The notes beneath the pieces are model-generated. The model was not told the DNA's origin. It made no database searches and saw nothing but the letters and a program-made list of their open reading frames with translations. Below are positions 49,804 to 58,271 of a stretch of 64,000 bases of DNA, piece after piece. Numbering within the stretch: position 1 is the stretch's first letter; each line of letters begins with the position of its first letter. The DNA comes from Pseudomonas sp. MTM4 (GTDB lineage Bacteria; Pseudomonadota; Gammaproteobacteria; Pseudomonadales; Pseudomonadaceae). The position numbers and the translations under genes are program-made. The stretch is taken from assembly GCF_019355055.1 (NCBI RefSeq), contig NZ_CP048411.1, positions 4,015,001 through 4,079,000 on the forward strand. The letters are read 5' to 3'.

Positions 49804-51021
49804 ATGGCTGTCGGTCTTGGTCCTTTACCTACATTGCACCCGGTACCGGGGTTCGAACTCGGCATCGCTTCGGCCGGTATCAAGCGGCCCGGGCGTAAAG
49901 ATGTAGTGGTGATGCGCTGTGCGGAAGGTTCGACCATTGCTGGCGTGTTCACACTCAACGCCTTCTGTGCCGCGCCGGTCATCCTGGCCAAGCAACGTGC
50001 ACAGGGAGCGGTCCGCTACCTGCTCACCAATACCGGGAACGCTAATGCTGGCACCGGTGAGCCGGGCATGCAGGCAGCGATTCGTAGCTGCGCCAGCCTC
50101 GCCAAACTGGCCGGCGTCGATGAAACGGCCATCCTGCCATTCTCCACCGGTGTGATCGGCGAGCCGCTTCCGGTCGAGAAGATCGAGGCGGCATTGCCGG
50201 CCGCCCTGGCTGACCTGGACGAAAATCACTGGGCCGAAGCGGCAACCGGCATCATGACCACCGACACCCTGCCCAAGGGTGCCAGCCGTCAGTTCGAGCA
50301 CCAGGGCGTTACCGTTACCGTTACCGGCATCTCCAAAGGCGCCGGCATGATCCGCCCGAACATGGCCACCATGCTCGGCTACATCGCTACCGATGCGAAG
50401 GTCAGCCAGGCCGTATTGCAGGACCTGCTACGCGATGCGGCTAACAAGTCCTTCAACCGCATCACCATCGATGGCGATACCTCGACCAACGACTGCTGCA
50501 TGTTGGTAGCGACCGGAAAGGCGGCGTTGCCGGAAATCACCGAAGCCAGCGGCGAGCTGTTCGCCAAGCTCAAGCAGGCCGTGTTCGAGGTGAGCATGGA
50601 CGTTGCGCAATCCATCGTGCGCGACGGCGAAGGCGCCACCAAGTTCGTCACGGTGACAGTCAACGGCGGCAAGAACCATCAGGAGTGCCTGGATGTCGGC
50701 TATGCCGTTGCCCACTCGCCGCTGATCAAAACCGCACTGTTCGCCTCCGATCCGAACTGGGGTCGCATCCTCGCGGCGGTTGGCCGTGCCGGCGTGCCGG
50801 AGTTGAATGTCAGCAAGATCGATGTTCATCTCGGCGCGGTCTGTATCGCCAGCAAAGGCGGCAGATCGCCGAGCTACACGGAAGAGCAGGGCGCTGCGGT
50901 GATGGCCGAGGAGGAGATCGAGATTCGTATCGAGCTGGGCCGCGGTAGCTGCAGCGAGACCATCTGGACCACCGATCTGTCGCATGAGTACGTGCGGATC
51001 AATGCCGAATATCGAACGTAA
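49804..51021 (+). CDS. argJ: Ornithine acetyltransferase / N-acetylglutamate synthase
   Basis: The product moves the acetyl group from N-acetylornithine to glutamate, the cyclic route of arginine synthesis. The 405-residue precursor cuts itself before Thr189 in the MATMLGY motif, leaving that Thr as the nucleophile. [21 protein letters not shown] and [13 protein letters not shown] are further signatures. AAGGAGTG precedes the ATG. It lies between secA and the MutT gene as in P. aeruginosa. Confidence 0.97.
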   Translation: MAVGLGPLPTLHPVPGFELGIASAGIKRPGRKDVVVMRCAEGSTIAGVFTLNAFCAAPVILAKQRAQGAVRYLLTNTGNANAGTGEPGMQAAIRSCASLAKLAGVDETAILPFSTGVIGEPLPVEKIEAALPAALADLDENHWAEAATGIMTTDTLPKGASRQFEHQGVTVTVTGISKGAGMIRPNMATMLGYIATDAKVSQAVLQDLLRDAANKSFNRITIDGDTSTNDCCMLVATGKAALPEITEASGELFAKLKQAVFEVSMDVAQSIVRDGEGATKFVTVTVNGGKNHQECLDVGYAVAHSPLIKTALFASDPNWGRILAAVGRAGVPELNVSKIDVHLGAVCIASKGGRSPSYTEEQGAAVMAEEEIEIRIELGRGSCSETIWTTDLSHEYVRINAEYRT

Positions 51022-51120
51022 AGCAGTTGAAGCCTTAAGCTGGAGGCTTGAAGACAGAGCGCGGCAGGCCGTGCGGACTGCCCCGACACTTCTTTCCACC
51101 TTCCAGCTAATGAATTAGCC

Positions 51121-52062
51121 ATGAACCGAATCCATGTCGCCGCCGCGGTGATCCGCTCCCCTGACGGCCTCGTTCTGATCGCCAAGCGCCCGCTCGACAA
51201 ACATCAGGGCGGGCTCTGGGAGTTCCCAGGCGGTAAGGTCGAAGCCGGCGAAACCGTCGAGGCCGCGCTGGCGCGAGAGCTGCAGGAAGAGCTGAACATC
51301 GCCGTCACCGAAACTCGTCCGCTGATTCAGGTGCGCCATGATTATCCTGACAAGCAGGTTCTGCTGGACGTCTGGGAGGTGCTGGCCTTCTTGGGTGAGC
51401 CGCATGGCGCCGAGGGCCAACCGCTGGCCTGGGTGGAGCCTGCGGACTTGCCGAACTACCGTTTTCCGGCGGCGAACCGGCCGATCATTACGGCGGCGCG
51501 TCTGCCCGATCAGTACCTGATTACGCCTGATGGCCTGTCTCCTCAACAGTTGCTGGGCGGCGTTGCTCGGGCACTGGATGCGGGCATCCGGCTAATCCAG
51601 TTTCGAGCGCCATCCCTGCCCCACGTTGCTTACCGAGCGTTGGCGGCCGAGATCATCGCGATGTGTTCCGGGCGGGCGCAGTTGATGCTGAAGGGACCGC
51701 TGGAATGGGCGGACGAATTTCCCGTGGCCGGCTGGCATCTGACGGCTGAACAGCTGCGTGATCATGCCGGACAGGGCAGGCCGCTCCCGCTCCGGCAATG
51801 GCTCGCAGCCTCGTGTCATGATGCCGCTGAGCTGGACTTGGCCATGGCGATGGGAGTCGACTTCGTCACGCTCTCACCGGTACTGCGGACCGCCACTCAT
51901 CCTGGGGCACAGCCTTTGGGTTGGCCACGCGCCGCTGAATTGCTGGTAGGCTTCAGCCAGCCCGCTTATATGTTGGGCGGGCTCGGTCCCGCCGATCTGG
52001 CGCAGGCCCTGCGAGTGGGCGGCCAAGGCGTCGCAGCGATCCGGGCGTTCTGGCCGCATTGA
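51121..52062 (+). CDS. mutT: Fusion of MutT-type Nudix hydrolase and ThiE-like domain
   Basis: The 313-residue protein has two parts. Residues 1-130 are an 8-oxo-dGTP diphosphatase with an intact Nudix box GKVEAGETVEAALARELQEE at 37-56. Residues 140-313 resemble thiamine-phosphate synthase, with GIRLIQFRAPSLP, LAASCHDAAELDLAMAMGVD, FVTLSPVLRTATHPG and a closing GGQGVAAIRAFW. The ThiE-like half lacks an obvious phosphate-binding set, so its activity is uncertain. Such fusions are common in pseudomonads. It follows argJ by about 100 bases. Confidence 0.92.
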   Translation: MNRIHVAAAVIRSPDGLVLIAKRPLDKHQGGLWEFPGGKVEAGETVEAALARELQEELNIAVTETRPLIQVRHDYPDKQVLLDVWEVLAFLGEPHGAEGQPLAWVEPADLPNYRFPAANRPIITAARLPDQYLITPDGLSPQQLLGGVARALDAGIRLIQFRAPSLPHVAYRALAAEIIAMCSGRAQLMLKGPLEWADEFPVAGWHLTAEQLRDHAGQGRPLPLRQWLAASCHDAAELDLAMAMGVDFVTLSPVLRTATHPGAQPLGWPRAAELLVGFSQPAYMLGGLGPADLAQALRVGGQGVAAIRAFWPH

Positions 52063-52159
52063 TAACTGGCGCGATCACACGCATCGACAGGCCTGATCCG
52101 AATTGCCGGTCAATGCCGTGGTCGTATCCGATGCCGTCGCAATAGAAGAGATGGTTGCG

Positions 52160-52196
52160 ATAGTTAAAGTTTATCGCTGCTATTTTCTCAATCAAT
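52160..52196 (+). promoter_or_regulatory. Candidate OxyR-binding site upstream of ahpC
   Basis: Four tetranucleotides with 7-base spacers (ATAG, TTAT, ATTT, CAAT) partly match the OxyR consensus ATAG-n7-CTAT-n7-ATAG-n7-CTAT. It lies about 70-106 bases before the ahpC start. The match is imperfect in the right half, but ahpC is a classic OxyR target. Confidence 0.45.
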
Positions 52197-52265
52197 TAAC
52201 CGTATGCGGTCAGCTGCGTTATCGTAGACCCCGTTAAATTTCTGAATCCCAAAAGGAGTTAGCAG

Positions 52266-52829
52266 ATGTCTCTGATCAACACCCAAGTTCAGCCGTTCAA
52301 AGTCAACGCTTTCCACAATGGCAAGTTCATCGAAGTCACCGAAGAGTCCCTGAAGGGCAAGTGGTCGGTGCTGATCTTCATGCCGGCAGCCTTCACCTTC
52401 AACTGCCCGACCGAGATCGAAGACGCTGCCAACAGCTATGCCGAGTTCCAGAAGGCCGGTACCGAGGTGTACATCGTCACCACTGATACCCACTTCTCGC
52501 ACAAAGTCTGGCACGAGACTTCCCCGGCTGTTGGCAAGGCACAGTTCCCGCTGATCGGTGACCCGACTCATCAGCTGACCAACGCTTTCGGCGTACATAT
52601 CGCTGAAGAAGGTCTGGCTCTGCGTGGCACTTTCCTGATCAACCCGGAAGGCGTGATCAAGACCGTGGAAATCCACTCCAACGAAATCGCTCGCGACGTA
52701 TCCGAAACCCTGCGCAAGCTGAAAGCTGCCCAGTACACCGCCGCGCATCCGGGCGAAGTCTGCCCTGCCAAGTGGAAAGAAGGCGAGAAGACTCTGGCTC
52801 CTTCGCTGGATCTGGTCGGCAAGATCTAA
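52266..52829 (+). CDS. ahpC: Alkyl hydroperoxide reductase, peroxiredoxin subunit
   Basis: The product reduces organic peroxides and H2O2 and is recycled by AhpF. The 187-residue typical 2-Cys peroxiredoxin has the peroxidatic Cys47 in FTFNCPTE and the resolving Cys166 in [19 protein letters not shown] precedes the ATG. It lies 133 bases before ahpF, with a hairpin between them, so ahpC is likely made in excess of ahpF. Confidence 0.97.
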   Translation: MSLINTQVQPFKVNAFHNGKFIEVTEESLKGKWSVLIFMPAAFTFNCPTEIEDAANSYAEFQKAGTEVYIVTTDTHFSHKVWHETSPAVGKAQFPLIGDPTHQLTNAFGVHIAEEGLALRGTFLINPEGVIKTVEIHSNEIARDVSETLRKLKAAQYTAAHPGEVCPAKWKEGEKTLAPSLDLVGKI

Positions 52830-52886
52830 GGTTCATTCGCTCGAATGCCTTGCATGCTATAGGGGCTGTAACCCAGCCTCTCTAGC

Positions 52887-52922
52887 CCAACGCCTGGATG
52901 CGGTTTATCCAGGCGTTTTATT
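52887..52922 (+). terminator. Terminator or attenuator between ahpC and ahpF
   Basis: AACGCCTGGA ... TCCAGGCGTT followed by TTATTTT lies 58 bases after ahpC. Partial read-through would set the ahpC:ahpF ratio. Confidence 0.8.
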
Positions 52923-52962
52923 TTCTGCATTTTCATATTCGGACTACGGGGTACCGCCGCTC

Positions 52963-54528
52963 ATGCTGGACACCAATCTCAAGACCCAGTTGAAAGCCTA
53001 TCTGGAAAAGGTCACTCAGCCGTTCGAGATCGTCGCGTCCCTCGATGACGGTGAGAAGTCCCAAGAAATGCTCGCCCTGCTGGAAGACATCGCCAGCCTG
53101 AGCGCCCAGATCACTCTGCGCACCGATGGTGATGATGCTCGTCGCCCGTCGTTCGCACTCAACCGCATCGGTGGCAACATCAGCCTGCGTTTCGCCGGCA
53201 TCCCGATGGGCCACGAGTTCACCTCTCTGGTGCTCGCCCTGCTGCAGGTCGGCGGCCATCCGTCGAAGACCGCACCGGAAGTCATCGAGCAGATCAAGAA
53301 CATCGAAGGCGACTACAGCTTCGAGACCTACTTCTCGCTGTCCTGCCAGAACTGCCCCGACGTGGTCCAAGCGCTGAACCTGATGGCCGTGCTCAACCCG
53401 AACATCCGCCACGTCGCCATCGACGGCGCGCTGTTCCAGGGCGAAGTCGAAGCCCGGCAGATCATGTCCGTACCGAGCATCTACCTCAACGGTGAACTGT
53501 TCGGCCAAGGCCGCATGGGCGAAGAAGAAATCCTCGCCAAGCTCGACACCGGCGCCTCGGCGCGTGATGCCGAGAAGCTCAGCGCCAAGGAGGCCTTCGA
53601 CGTACTGGTTGTGGGTGGTGGGCCGGCTGGCGCCGCGGCAGCTATCTATGCTGCGCGTAAGGGCATCCGTACCGGCGTGGCGGCCGAGCGTTTCGGCGGT
53701 CAGGTGCTGGACACCATGGCCATCGAAAACTTCATCTCGGTCAACGAGACCGAAGGCCCGAAGCTGGCCCGTGCGCTGGAAAACCACGTGCGCGAATACG
53801 ACGTGGACATCATGAACCTGCAGCGCGCTGCGGCATTGATTCCGGCCTCGGCCGAAGGCGGCTTGCACGAGATCAAGCTGGAAAACGGCGGCTCGCTCAA
53901 GGCCAAGACACTGATCCTCGCCACTGGTGCCCGCTGGCGTGAAATGAACGTGCCGGGCGAGCAGCAATACCGTGGCCGTGGCGTCGCCTACTGCCCGCAC
54001 TGCGACGGCCCGCTGTTCAAGGGCAAGCGCGTAGCGGTGATCGGCGGCGGCAACTCGGGCGTGGAAGCGGCCATCGACCTGGCCGGCATCGTCGCTCAAG
54101 TCACGCTGATCGAGTTCGACAGCCAGTTGCGTGCCGACGCCGTGCTGCAGAAGAAGCTGCACAGCCTGCCCAACGTCACCGTGATCACCAGCGCGCTGAC
54201 CAGCGAAGTCATCGGCGACGGCCAGAAGGTCACCGGACTGATCTACAAGGACCGCAACTCCAGCGAGTTCCACAACCTGGAACTGGAAGGCATCTTCGTG
54301 CAGATCGGCCTGCTGCCGAACTCCGATTGGCTGAAGGGCACCGTCGAACTGACTTCGCGCGGCGAGATCATCGTCGATGCGCGGGGTGAGACCTCGCTGC
54401 CGGGCATTTTCGCGGCGGGCGACGTCACCACGGTGCCGTACAAGCAGATCGTCATCGCCGTCGGCGAAGGCGCCAAGGCTTCGCTGAGTGCGTTCGACCA
54501 CCTGATCCGCAGCTCCGTGGAAGACTGA
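52963..54528 (+). CDS. ahpF: Alkyl hydroperoxide reductase subunit F
   Basis: The product is a flavoprotein that passes electrons from NADH to AhpC. The 521-residue chain has an N-terminal double thioredoxin fold with redox pair Cys128/Cys131 (CQNC). It continues with an FAD domain ([20 protein letters not shown]) and a second redox pair Cys344/Cys347 (CPHC) beside the NAD(H) domain with [14 protein letters not shown]. The end [20 protein letters not shown] is standard. It is the second gene of the ahpCF locus and is followed by a strong terminator. Confidence 0.97.
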   Translation: MLDTNLKTQLKAYLEKVTQPFEIVASLDDGEKSQEMLALLEDIASLSAQITLRTDGDDARRPSFALNRIGGNISLRFAGIPMGHEFTSLVLALLQVGGHPSKTAPEVIEQIKNIEGDYSFETYFSLSCQNCPDVVQALNLMAVLNPNIRHVAIDGALFQGEVEARQIMSVPSIYLNGELFGQGRMGEEEILAKLDTGASARDAEKLSAKEAFDVLVVGGGPAGAAAAIYAARKGIRTGVAAERFGGQVLDTMAIENFISVNETEGPKLARALENHVREYDVDIMNLQRAAALIPASAEGGLHEIKLENGGSLKAKTLILATGARWREMNVPGEQQYRGRGVAYCPHCDGPLFKGKRVAVIGGGNSGVEAAIDLAGIVAQVTLIEFDSQLRADAVLQKKLHSLPNVTVITSALTSEVIGDGQKVTGLIYKDRNSSEFHNLELEGIFVQIGLLPNSDWLKGTVELTSRGEIIVDARGETSLPGIFAAGDVTTVPYKQIVIAVGEGAKASLSAFDHLIRSSVED

Positions 54529-54542
54529 GCCTGACGGGCACG

Positions 54543-54583
54543 AAAAAGGGGGAGCAGATTTCGGTCTGCTCCCCCTTTTCGTT
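54543..54583 (+). terminator. Rho-independent terminator after ahpF
   Basis: AAAAGGGGGAGCAGA, a short loop and TCTGCTCCCCCTTTT form a very strong hairpin 15 bases after the ahpF stop. Confidence 0.93.
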
Positions 54584-54757
54584 TTTTGGGGATCGCTACG
54601 CTGAGGGCTGAGGGCTGGCCGCGAAGGATAGATAGCGGCGTTCCGGGGTCTATTTCATTACACCGGATCCGCGTCGGTCGGGTGGAAACGAGCGAAAGAT
54701 GCGGCAATGGACCGCTTCGTCGCACATGTACCAGTCGTCCATGGAGCGAATCCATCT

Positions 54758-55882
54758 ATGAAAAAAGCGGATACGCCGCAAGACGTCCGAGGCGCTGTTG
54801 TAACGCTTGCCAATCGATCCAATGAACCTCAACACGAAAGAGTCGTGCACGAGCAGCTCGCCAAACGCCTGGCTGAGTTGCAGGGCTTCGTCTTTCTCGG
54901 CGACTACGACCGCAGCACCAGTTATCCACATCAGCTTTACTTCGTTCCCTCCGGCACCGTGATCGGCACCGAGCAGGCACGTGAGCTGGGGCTTGAGAGC
55001 GAGCAGGATCTGTTCGGCGGGGTCGTACCGCATGCATTCATCGAAACCAAGGCCATCACGCATCCGCTGGTACGGCCGGATGCCGACTCGCCGTTGGGCT
55101 GGTCGCGAGGTTTCACCCGGCGCGTCACGGGCGGCGTTCTGCCCGGTTACAGCGTTTTTTCCCTACACGATGCGCGAGAGGCCGGACGGCGATTGCTTAA
55201 CGAAGGCGCGCTGCGCATCAAACCGGTGCGTGCCACCGGTGGGCGAGGGCAGGAGCGGGTGACGACCGAGCAGGAGCTCGACCATGCCCTGGAAAATATC
55301 GACGAAACCGAACTCAGCCAGTACGGGCTGGTACTCGAAACGCACCTGGATGACGTGACGACTTTCAGCGTCGGGCAAACTCGCGCAGCGGGGAGGGTAC
55401 TGAGTTACTACGGTACCCAGCGGCTGACTCAGGACAACACGGGTGTAGCGGTCTACGGTGGCTCGGATCTGTTGGTTGTTGAAGGCGATTTCGATGCCCT
55501 GTTAAACCTGAATCTGCCCGAAAAGATCCGTCTGGCCATCTCCCAGGCTCAAATCTACGACGCTGCCGCCTCGGCCTGCTTTCGCAATTTCTATGCTTCT
55601 CGGCGCAACTACGATATCGCTCAGGGCGTCGATGGCAGAGGGCGCGCCTGCTCCGGTGTGCTGGAGCAATCCTGGCGCATTGGCGGTGCCAGCAGTGCCG
55701 AGGTTGCGGCGCTGGAGGCGTTTATCCGAGGCGAGAGCGGGCCGGTCGTGCGTGCGTCATCGGTTGAAGTCTACGGTGAATCAACCGTGCCCGAAGGCGC
55801 AACGGTGCTGTTTCGCGGCGAGGACGCCGAGGTCGGCTTCATAACCAAATACGCAGTGGTGGAGGCTCATGGCAACCCATAG
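54758..55882 (+). CDS. DUF3182 family ATP-grasp-like protein
   Basis: The 374-residue protein carries ATP-grasp features in its middle: ALRIKPVRATGGRGQERV (lysine and glycine-rich loop) near 155-172, and a beta-strand run YGLVLETHLDDVTTFSVGQ near 190-208. The family label is DUF3182. Its substrates are unknown; ATP-grasp enzymes usually join a carboxylate to an amine or thiol. The ATG at 54758 has GGAGCGA upstream and is preferred to an earlier ATG at 54707. Its 3' end overlaps the next gene, an alpha/beta hydrolase, by 14 bases, so the two probably form one functional pair. Confidence 0.8.
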   Translation: MKKADTPQDVRGAVVTLANRSNEPQHERVVHEQLAKRLAELQGFVFLGDYDRSTSYPHQLYFVPSGTVIGTEQARELGLESEQDLFGGVVPHAFIETKAITHPLVRPDADSPLGWSRGFTRRVTGGVLPGYSVFSLHDAREAGRRLLNEGALRIKPVRATGGRGQERVTTEQELDHALENIDETELSQYGLVLETHLDDVTTFSVGQTRAAGRVLSYYGTQRLTQDNTGVAVYGGSDLLVVEGDFDALLNLNLPEKIRLAISQAQIYDAAASACFRNFYASRRNYDIAQGVDGRGRACSGVLEQSWRIGGASSAEVAALEAFIRGESGPVVRASSVEVYGESTVPEGATVLFRGEDAEVGFITKYAVVEAHGNP

Positions 55883-56642
55883 TGAAAGCGTGGATATCCT
55901 CGTAGATGACGAGCACATTGCCGGCACCTTTCTGTCGCCTCCGACGAAATTGCCGGGTGTGCTCTTCGTGCATGGCTGGGGCGGTAGCCAAGAGCGCGAC
56001 CTGACCCGCGCTCGCGGTATTGCTGGTCTGGGCTGCATCTGTCTGTCGTTCGATCTGCGCGGCCATGCCCAAACGCTGGCGCAACAGCAGACTGTCACGC
56101 GTGAGCAGAATCTGCGTGATCTGATGGCGGCCTACGATCTCTTGGTACAGCATCCGAACATCGATCCTTCCGCGATCGCCGTGGTCGGCACCAGTTACGG
56201 CGGCTATCTGGCTGCGCTGCTTACTTCCTTGCGTCCGGTCAAATGGCTGGCGATGCGCGTGCCGGCGTTGTACAGGGATGATGACTGGGCGATACCCAAG
56301 CGCCAGTTGAGTCGCGATCTGCTCAATGAGCTGCGTGGTCGGCGGGTCGCTCCCGAGGAGAATCGGGCGTTGGCGGCCTGTGCCGAGTTTCGTGGCGATG
56401 TATTAATCGTCGAGTCCGAGCACGATCATCTGGTCCCGCACAGCACGATCATGAGTTACCGGGCGGCATTCCATCAGACCCATTCTCTGACTCACCGCAT
56501 CATCCTTGGGGCCGATCATGGTCTGTCCCATGAGAATTGCCAGCAGGCCTACACCGATATTCTCGTCAAATGGGCCACCGAGATGGTCGTTGGTGGACGT
56601 GTCGGCCAGCAGCACGGTGCAGCCGCCGCGCGGTTGGGCTAA
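55869..56642 (+). CDS. Alpha/beta hydrolase, dienelactone-hydrolase/peptidase-like
   Basis: The 257-residue protein has an alpha/beta-hydrolase fold. The oxyanion region VLFVHGWGGSQERDL is near 32-46, the nucleophile elbow is GTSYGG near 103-108, and the acid in VLIVESEHDHLVP is near 178. The final histidine lies in ILGADHGLS. The substrate is unknown. Start codon and ribosome site (GTGGAGG) lie inside the upstream ATP-grasp gene. It converges with the membrane protein gene and overlaps its stop by four bases. Confidence 0.85.
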   Translation: MATHSESVDILVDDEHIAGTFLSPPTKLPGVLFVHGWGGSQERDLTRARGIAGLGCICLSFDLRGHAQTLAQQQTVTREQNLRDLMAAYDLLVQHPNIDPSAIAVVGTSYGGYLAALLTSLRPVKWLAMRVPALYRDDDWAIPKRQLSRDLLNELRGRRVAPEENRALAACAEFRGDVLIVESEHDHLVPHSTIMSYRAAFHQTHSLTHRIILGADHGLSHENCQQAYTDILVKWATEMVVGGRVGQQHGAAAARLG

Positions 56643-57667
56643 CCCGGCGGCGTCGGCGGCTCGATAGGGCCGACGAAGCGGCTCCAGCGCCGGTCGAGCA
56701 CCTGCTGCTTGAGCACTTCGATGACATCGACCAGCAATTCCTCCAGCGCTAGATCGGTGTTTTCGTCCTGATACACCCAGGCCTCGAAGCATTCGTCAGC
56801 CAGGCTGCGAGCCAGACGCTGGAATTGCGCGCCCCGCAGCCCGTCTACCGCGCCTTGGAGGAGCCGTGCCGCGATATCGGCGAGCGCATCGTCCAGGGTA
56901 TCGACGACCCGGTCGCCAAGCGGCAGGCGACGCAGGCGGATGACCTCCGGATTATTCGCCAGCGCCTGGTGGATCAATCCGTCGACATAGCCTTCGATGG
57001 CGCCGCGGTTGTCCCGATAGCCATTCTCCAGCATGGCGTTCAGGCGTCGCGATAGATCGTCGAGCAGTCGCTCCTTGCGCGGTCTTACCACCTCCTGCAG
57101 CAGCCGCCGGGAAAGGTCGTCGCTGGCACCAATCTCTTGCTGTATACGGCTGAACAGCCGAACCATGACGCGATCGGACAGCTCTTCCAGCAGCAGCAAG
57201 TAATAGCGGCGGACCAGCCCGTAGACCGGCCACCGGCGCATGTCGATAAGGCCCAACCGTTGCAGACGGATCAGCAAGCTGCCGACCCGCAGTACGCGCA
57301 GCCAGCGGAAACCGCTCAGAGGGATGCAGCCGAGTACGTCATACCAGTGAGCGAATGGGTAGTAATACCAGCGTGCATAGCGCCGTTCGAACAGCGCAAT
57401 GGTCCAGCCAAGCAGCACGTCGAAAATGAATACCGCGACGAAGCCGAGATCGATCAGCTGGAAGTTGCGGTGGATCAGCGTGTCGTAGCGCCGATGCAGC
57501 TCGGGCAACCATCCGGCGAGGGCCTGGTTGATCGGCTGCACCATGAACAGGCTATCGAACAAGATCAGCCCGAGATTGATGCACACCAGCATGACGATGA
57601 ACGCTTCCCACGCGGCGTGCAGCCCGTCGTGCAAGCGTTCGCGCTGGCCTGCGGCTGGCTCAGGCAT
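56639..57667 (-). CDS. Voltage-sensor-like membrane protein with a long cytosolic tail
   Basis: The 342-residue protein has four hydrophobic segments at about 21-41, 70-93, 105-117 and 120-139. The fourth carries Arg at 121, 124, 127, 134 and 137, spaced like an S4 voltage-sensor helix. The third contains HWYDVLGCIPLSG, as in ion-transport family S3. No S5-S6 pore or selectivity filter follows. Residues 145-330 are a soluble helical region (LSRRLLQEVVRPRKERLLDD). The ATG at 57667 overlaps the adenosyltransferase stop; a longer start at 57712 is possible. The family is known in pseudomonads only as conserved hypothetical, as far as I recall. Confidence 0.75.
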   Translation of the reverse strand: MPEPAAGQRERLHDGLHAAWEAFIVMLVCINLGLILFDSLFMVQPINQALAGWLPELHRRYDTLIHRNFQLIDLGFVAVFIFDVLLGWTIALFERRYARWYYYPFAHWYDVLGCIPLSGFRWLRVLRVGSLLIRLQRLGLIDMRRWPVYGLVRRYYLLLLEELSDRVMVRLFSRIQQEIGASDDLSRRLLQEVVRPRKERLLDDLSRRLNAMLENGYRDNRGAIEGYVDGLIHQALANNPEVIRLRRLPLGDRVVDTLDDALADIAARLLQGAVDGLRGAQFQRLARSLADECFEAWVYQDENTDLALEELLVDVIEVLKQQVLDRRWSRFVGPIEPPTPPG

Positions 57668-58250
57668 CGGCGTTGGCAGGTGCGCTGGCGGGTTGCCAGA
57701 GAATTTCGGCACAGCTTTGGCGACGCGCGATCAGGCGAGCCACGACGAAGAACAGGTCCGACAGGCGATTCAGATAAGCCAGGCCGACCGGGCGCAACGG
57801 CTCGATGGCATTGAGCTGCTGGCAGCGCCTTTCGCTGGTGCGGGCCATGCTGCGGCATAGATGCGCGAGCGCGATCAGCCGGGTGCCGCCAGGCATGATG
57901 AAGTCTTCGAGCGGTCCGAGCTCCGCATTCCAGCGGTCGATCGCTGCCTCAAGGCGCGCTACCTCGGTAGGAGTCAGCGCTTGATAATCCGGCATCGCCA
58001 GTTCGCCGCCCAAGTCGAATAGGCGGTGCTGGCAGGGGCCCAATACTTCGATCAGCTCAGCCAGATCTGGCCAGCGCGCCTGCGCTTCGGCAAGTTCGGC
58101 AAGCAACAGGCCCAGTTGACTGTTGAGCGTATCGATTTCGCCCATGGCTTCGACCCGCGGGTGGTTCTTGGGGACGCGGCGGCCATCGGCCAGGCCGGTT
58201 TCTCCGGCATCGCCGGTGCGGGTATAGATCTTTGACAGTCGATTGCCCAT
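57660..58250 (-). CDS. pduO: PduO-type cob(I)alamin adenosyltransferase
   Basis: The product transfers the adenosyl group from ATP to reduced cobalamin, making coenzyme B12. The 196-residue helical protein shows YTRTGDAGETGLADGRRVPK at the N-terminus (ATP loop), GEIDTLNSQLGLL, FIMPGGTRLIALAHLCRSMA with the conserved arginines, and LNRLSDLFFVVAR. It is the upstream partner of the membrane protein gene, overlapping it by eight bases, and follows the histidine kinase on the minus strand. Confidence 0.93.
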   Translation of the reverse strand: MGNRLSKIYTRTGDAGETGLADGRRVPKNHPRVEAMGEIDTLNSQLGLLLAELAEAQARWPDLAELIEVLGPCQHRLFDLGGELAMPDYQALTPTEVARLEAAIDRWNAELGPLEDFIMPGGTRLIALAHLCRSMARTSERRCQQLNAIEPLRPVGLAYLNRLSDLFFVVARLIARRQSCAEILWQPASAPANADA

Positions 58251-58271
58251 CTGTAGGTTCCTGGTGGTGCT

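Noticed and set aside
52933..54501. 522-codon minus-strand frame opposite ahpF
   Set aside because: It is an antisense shadow of ahpF produced by high third-position GC.
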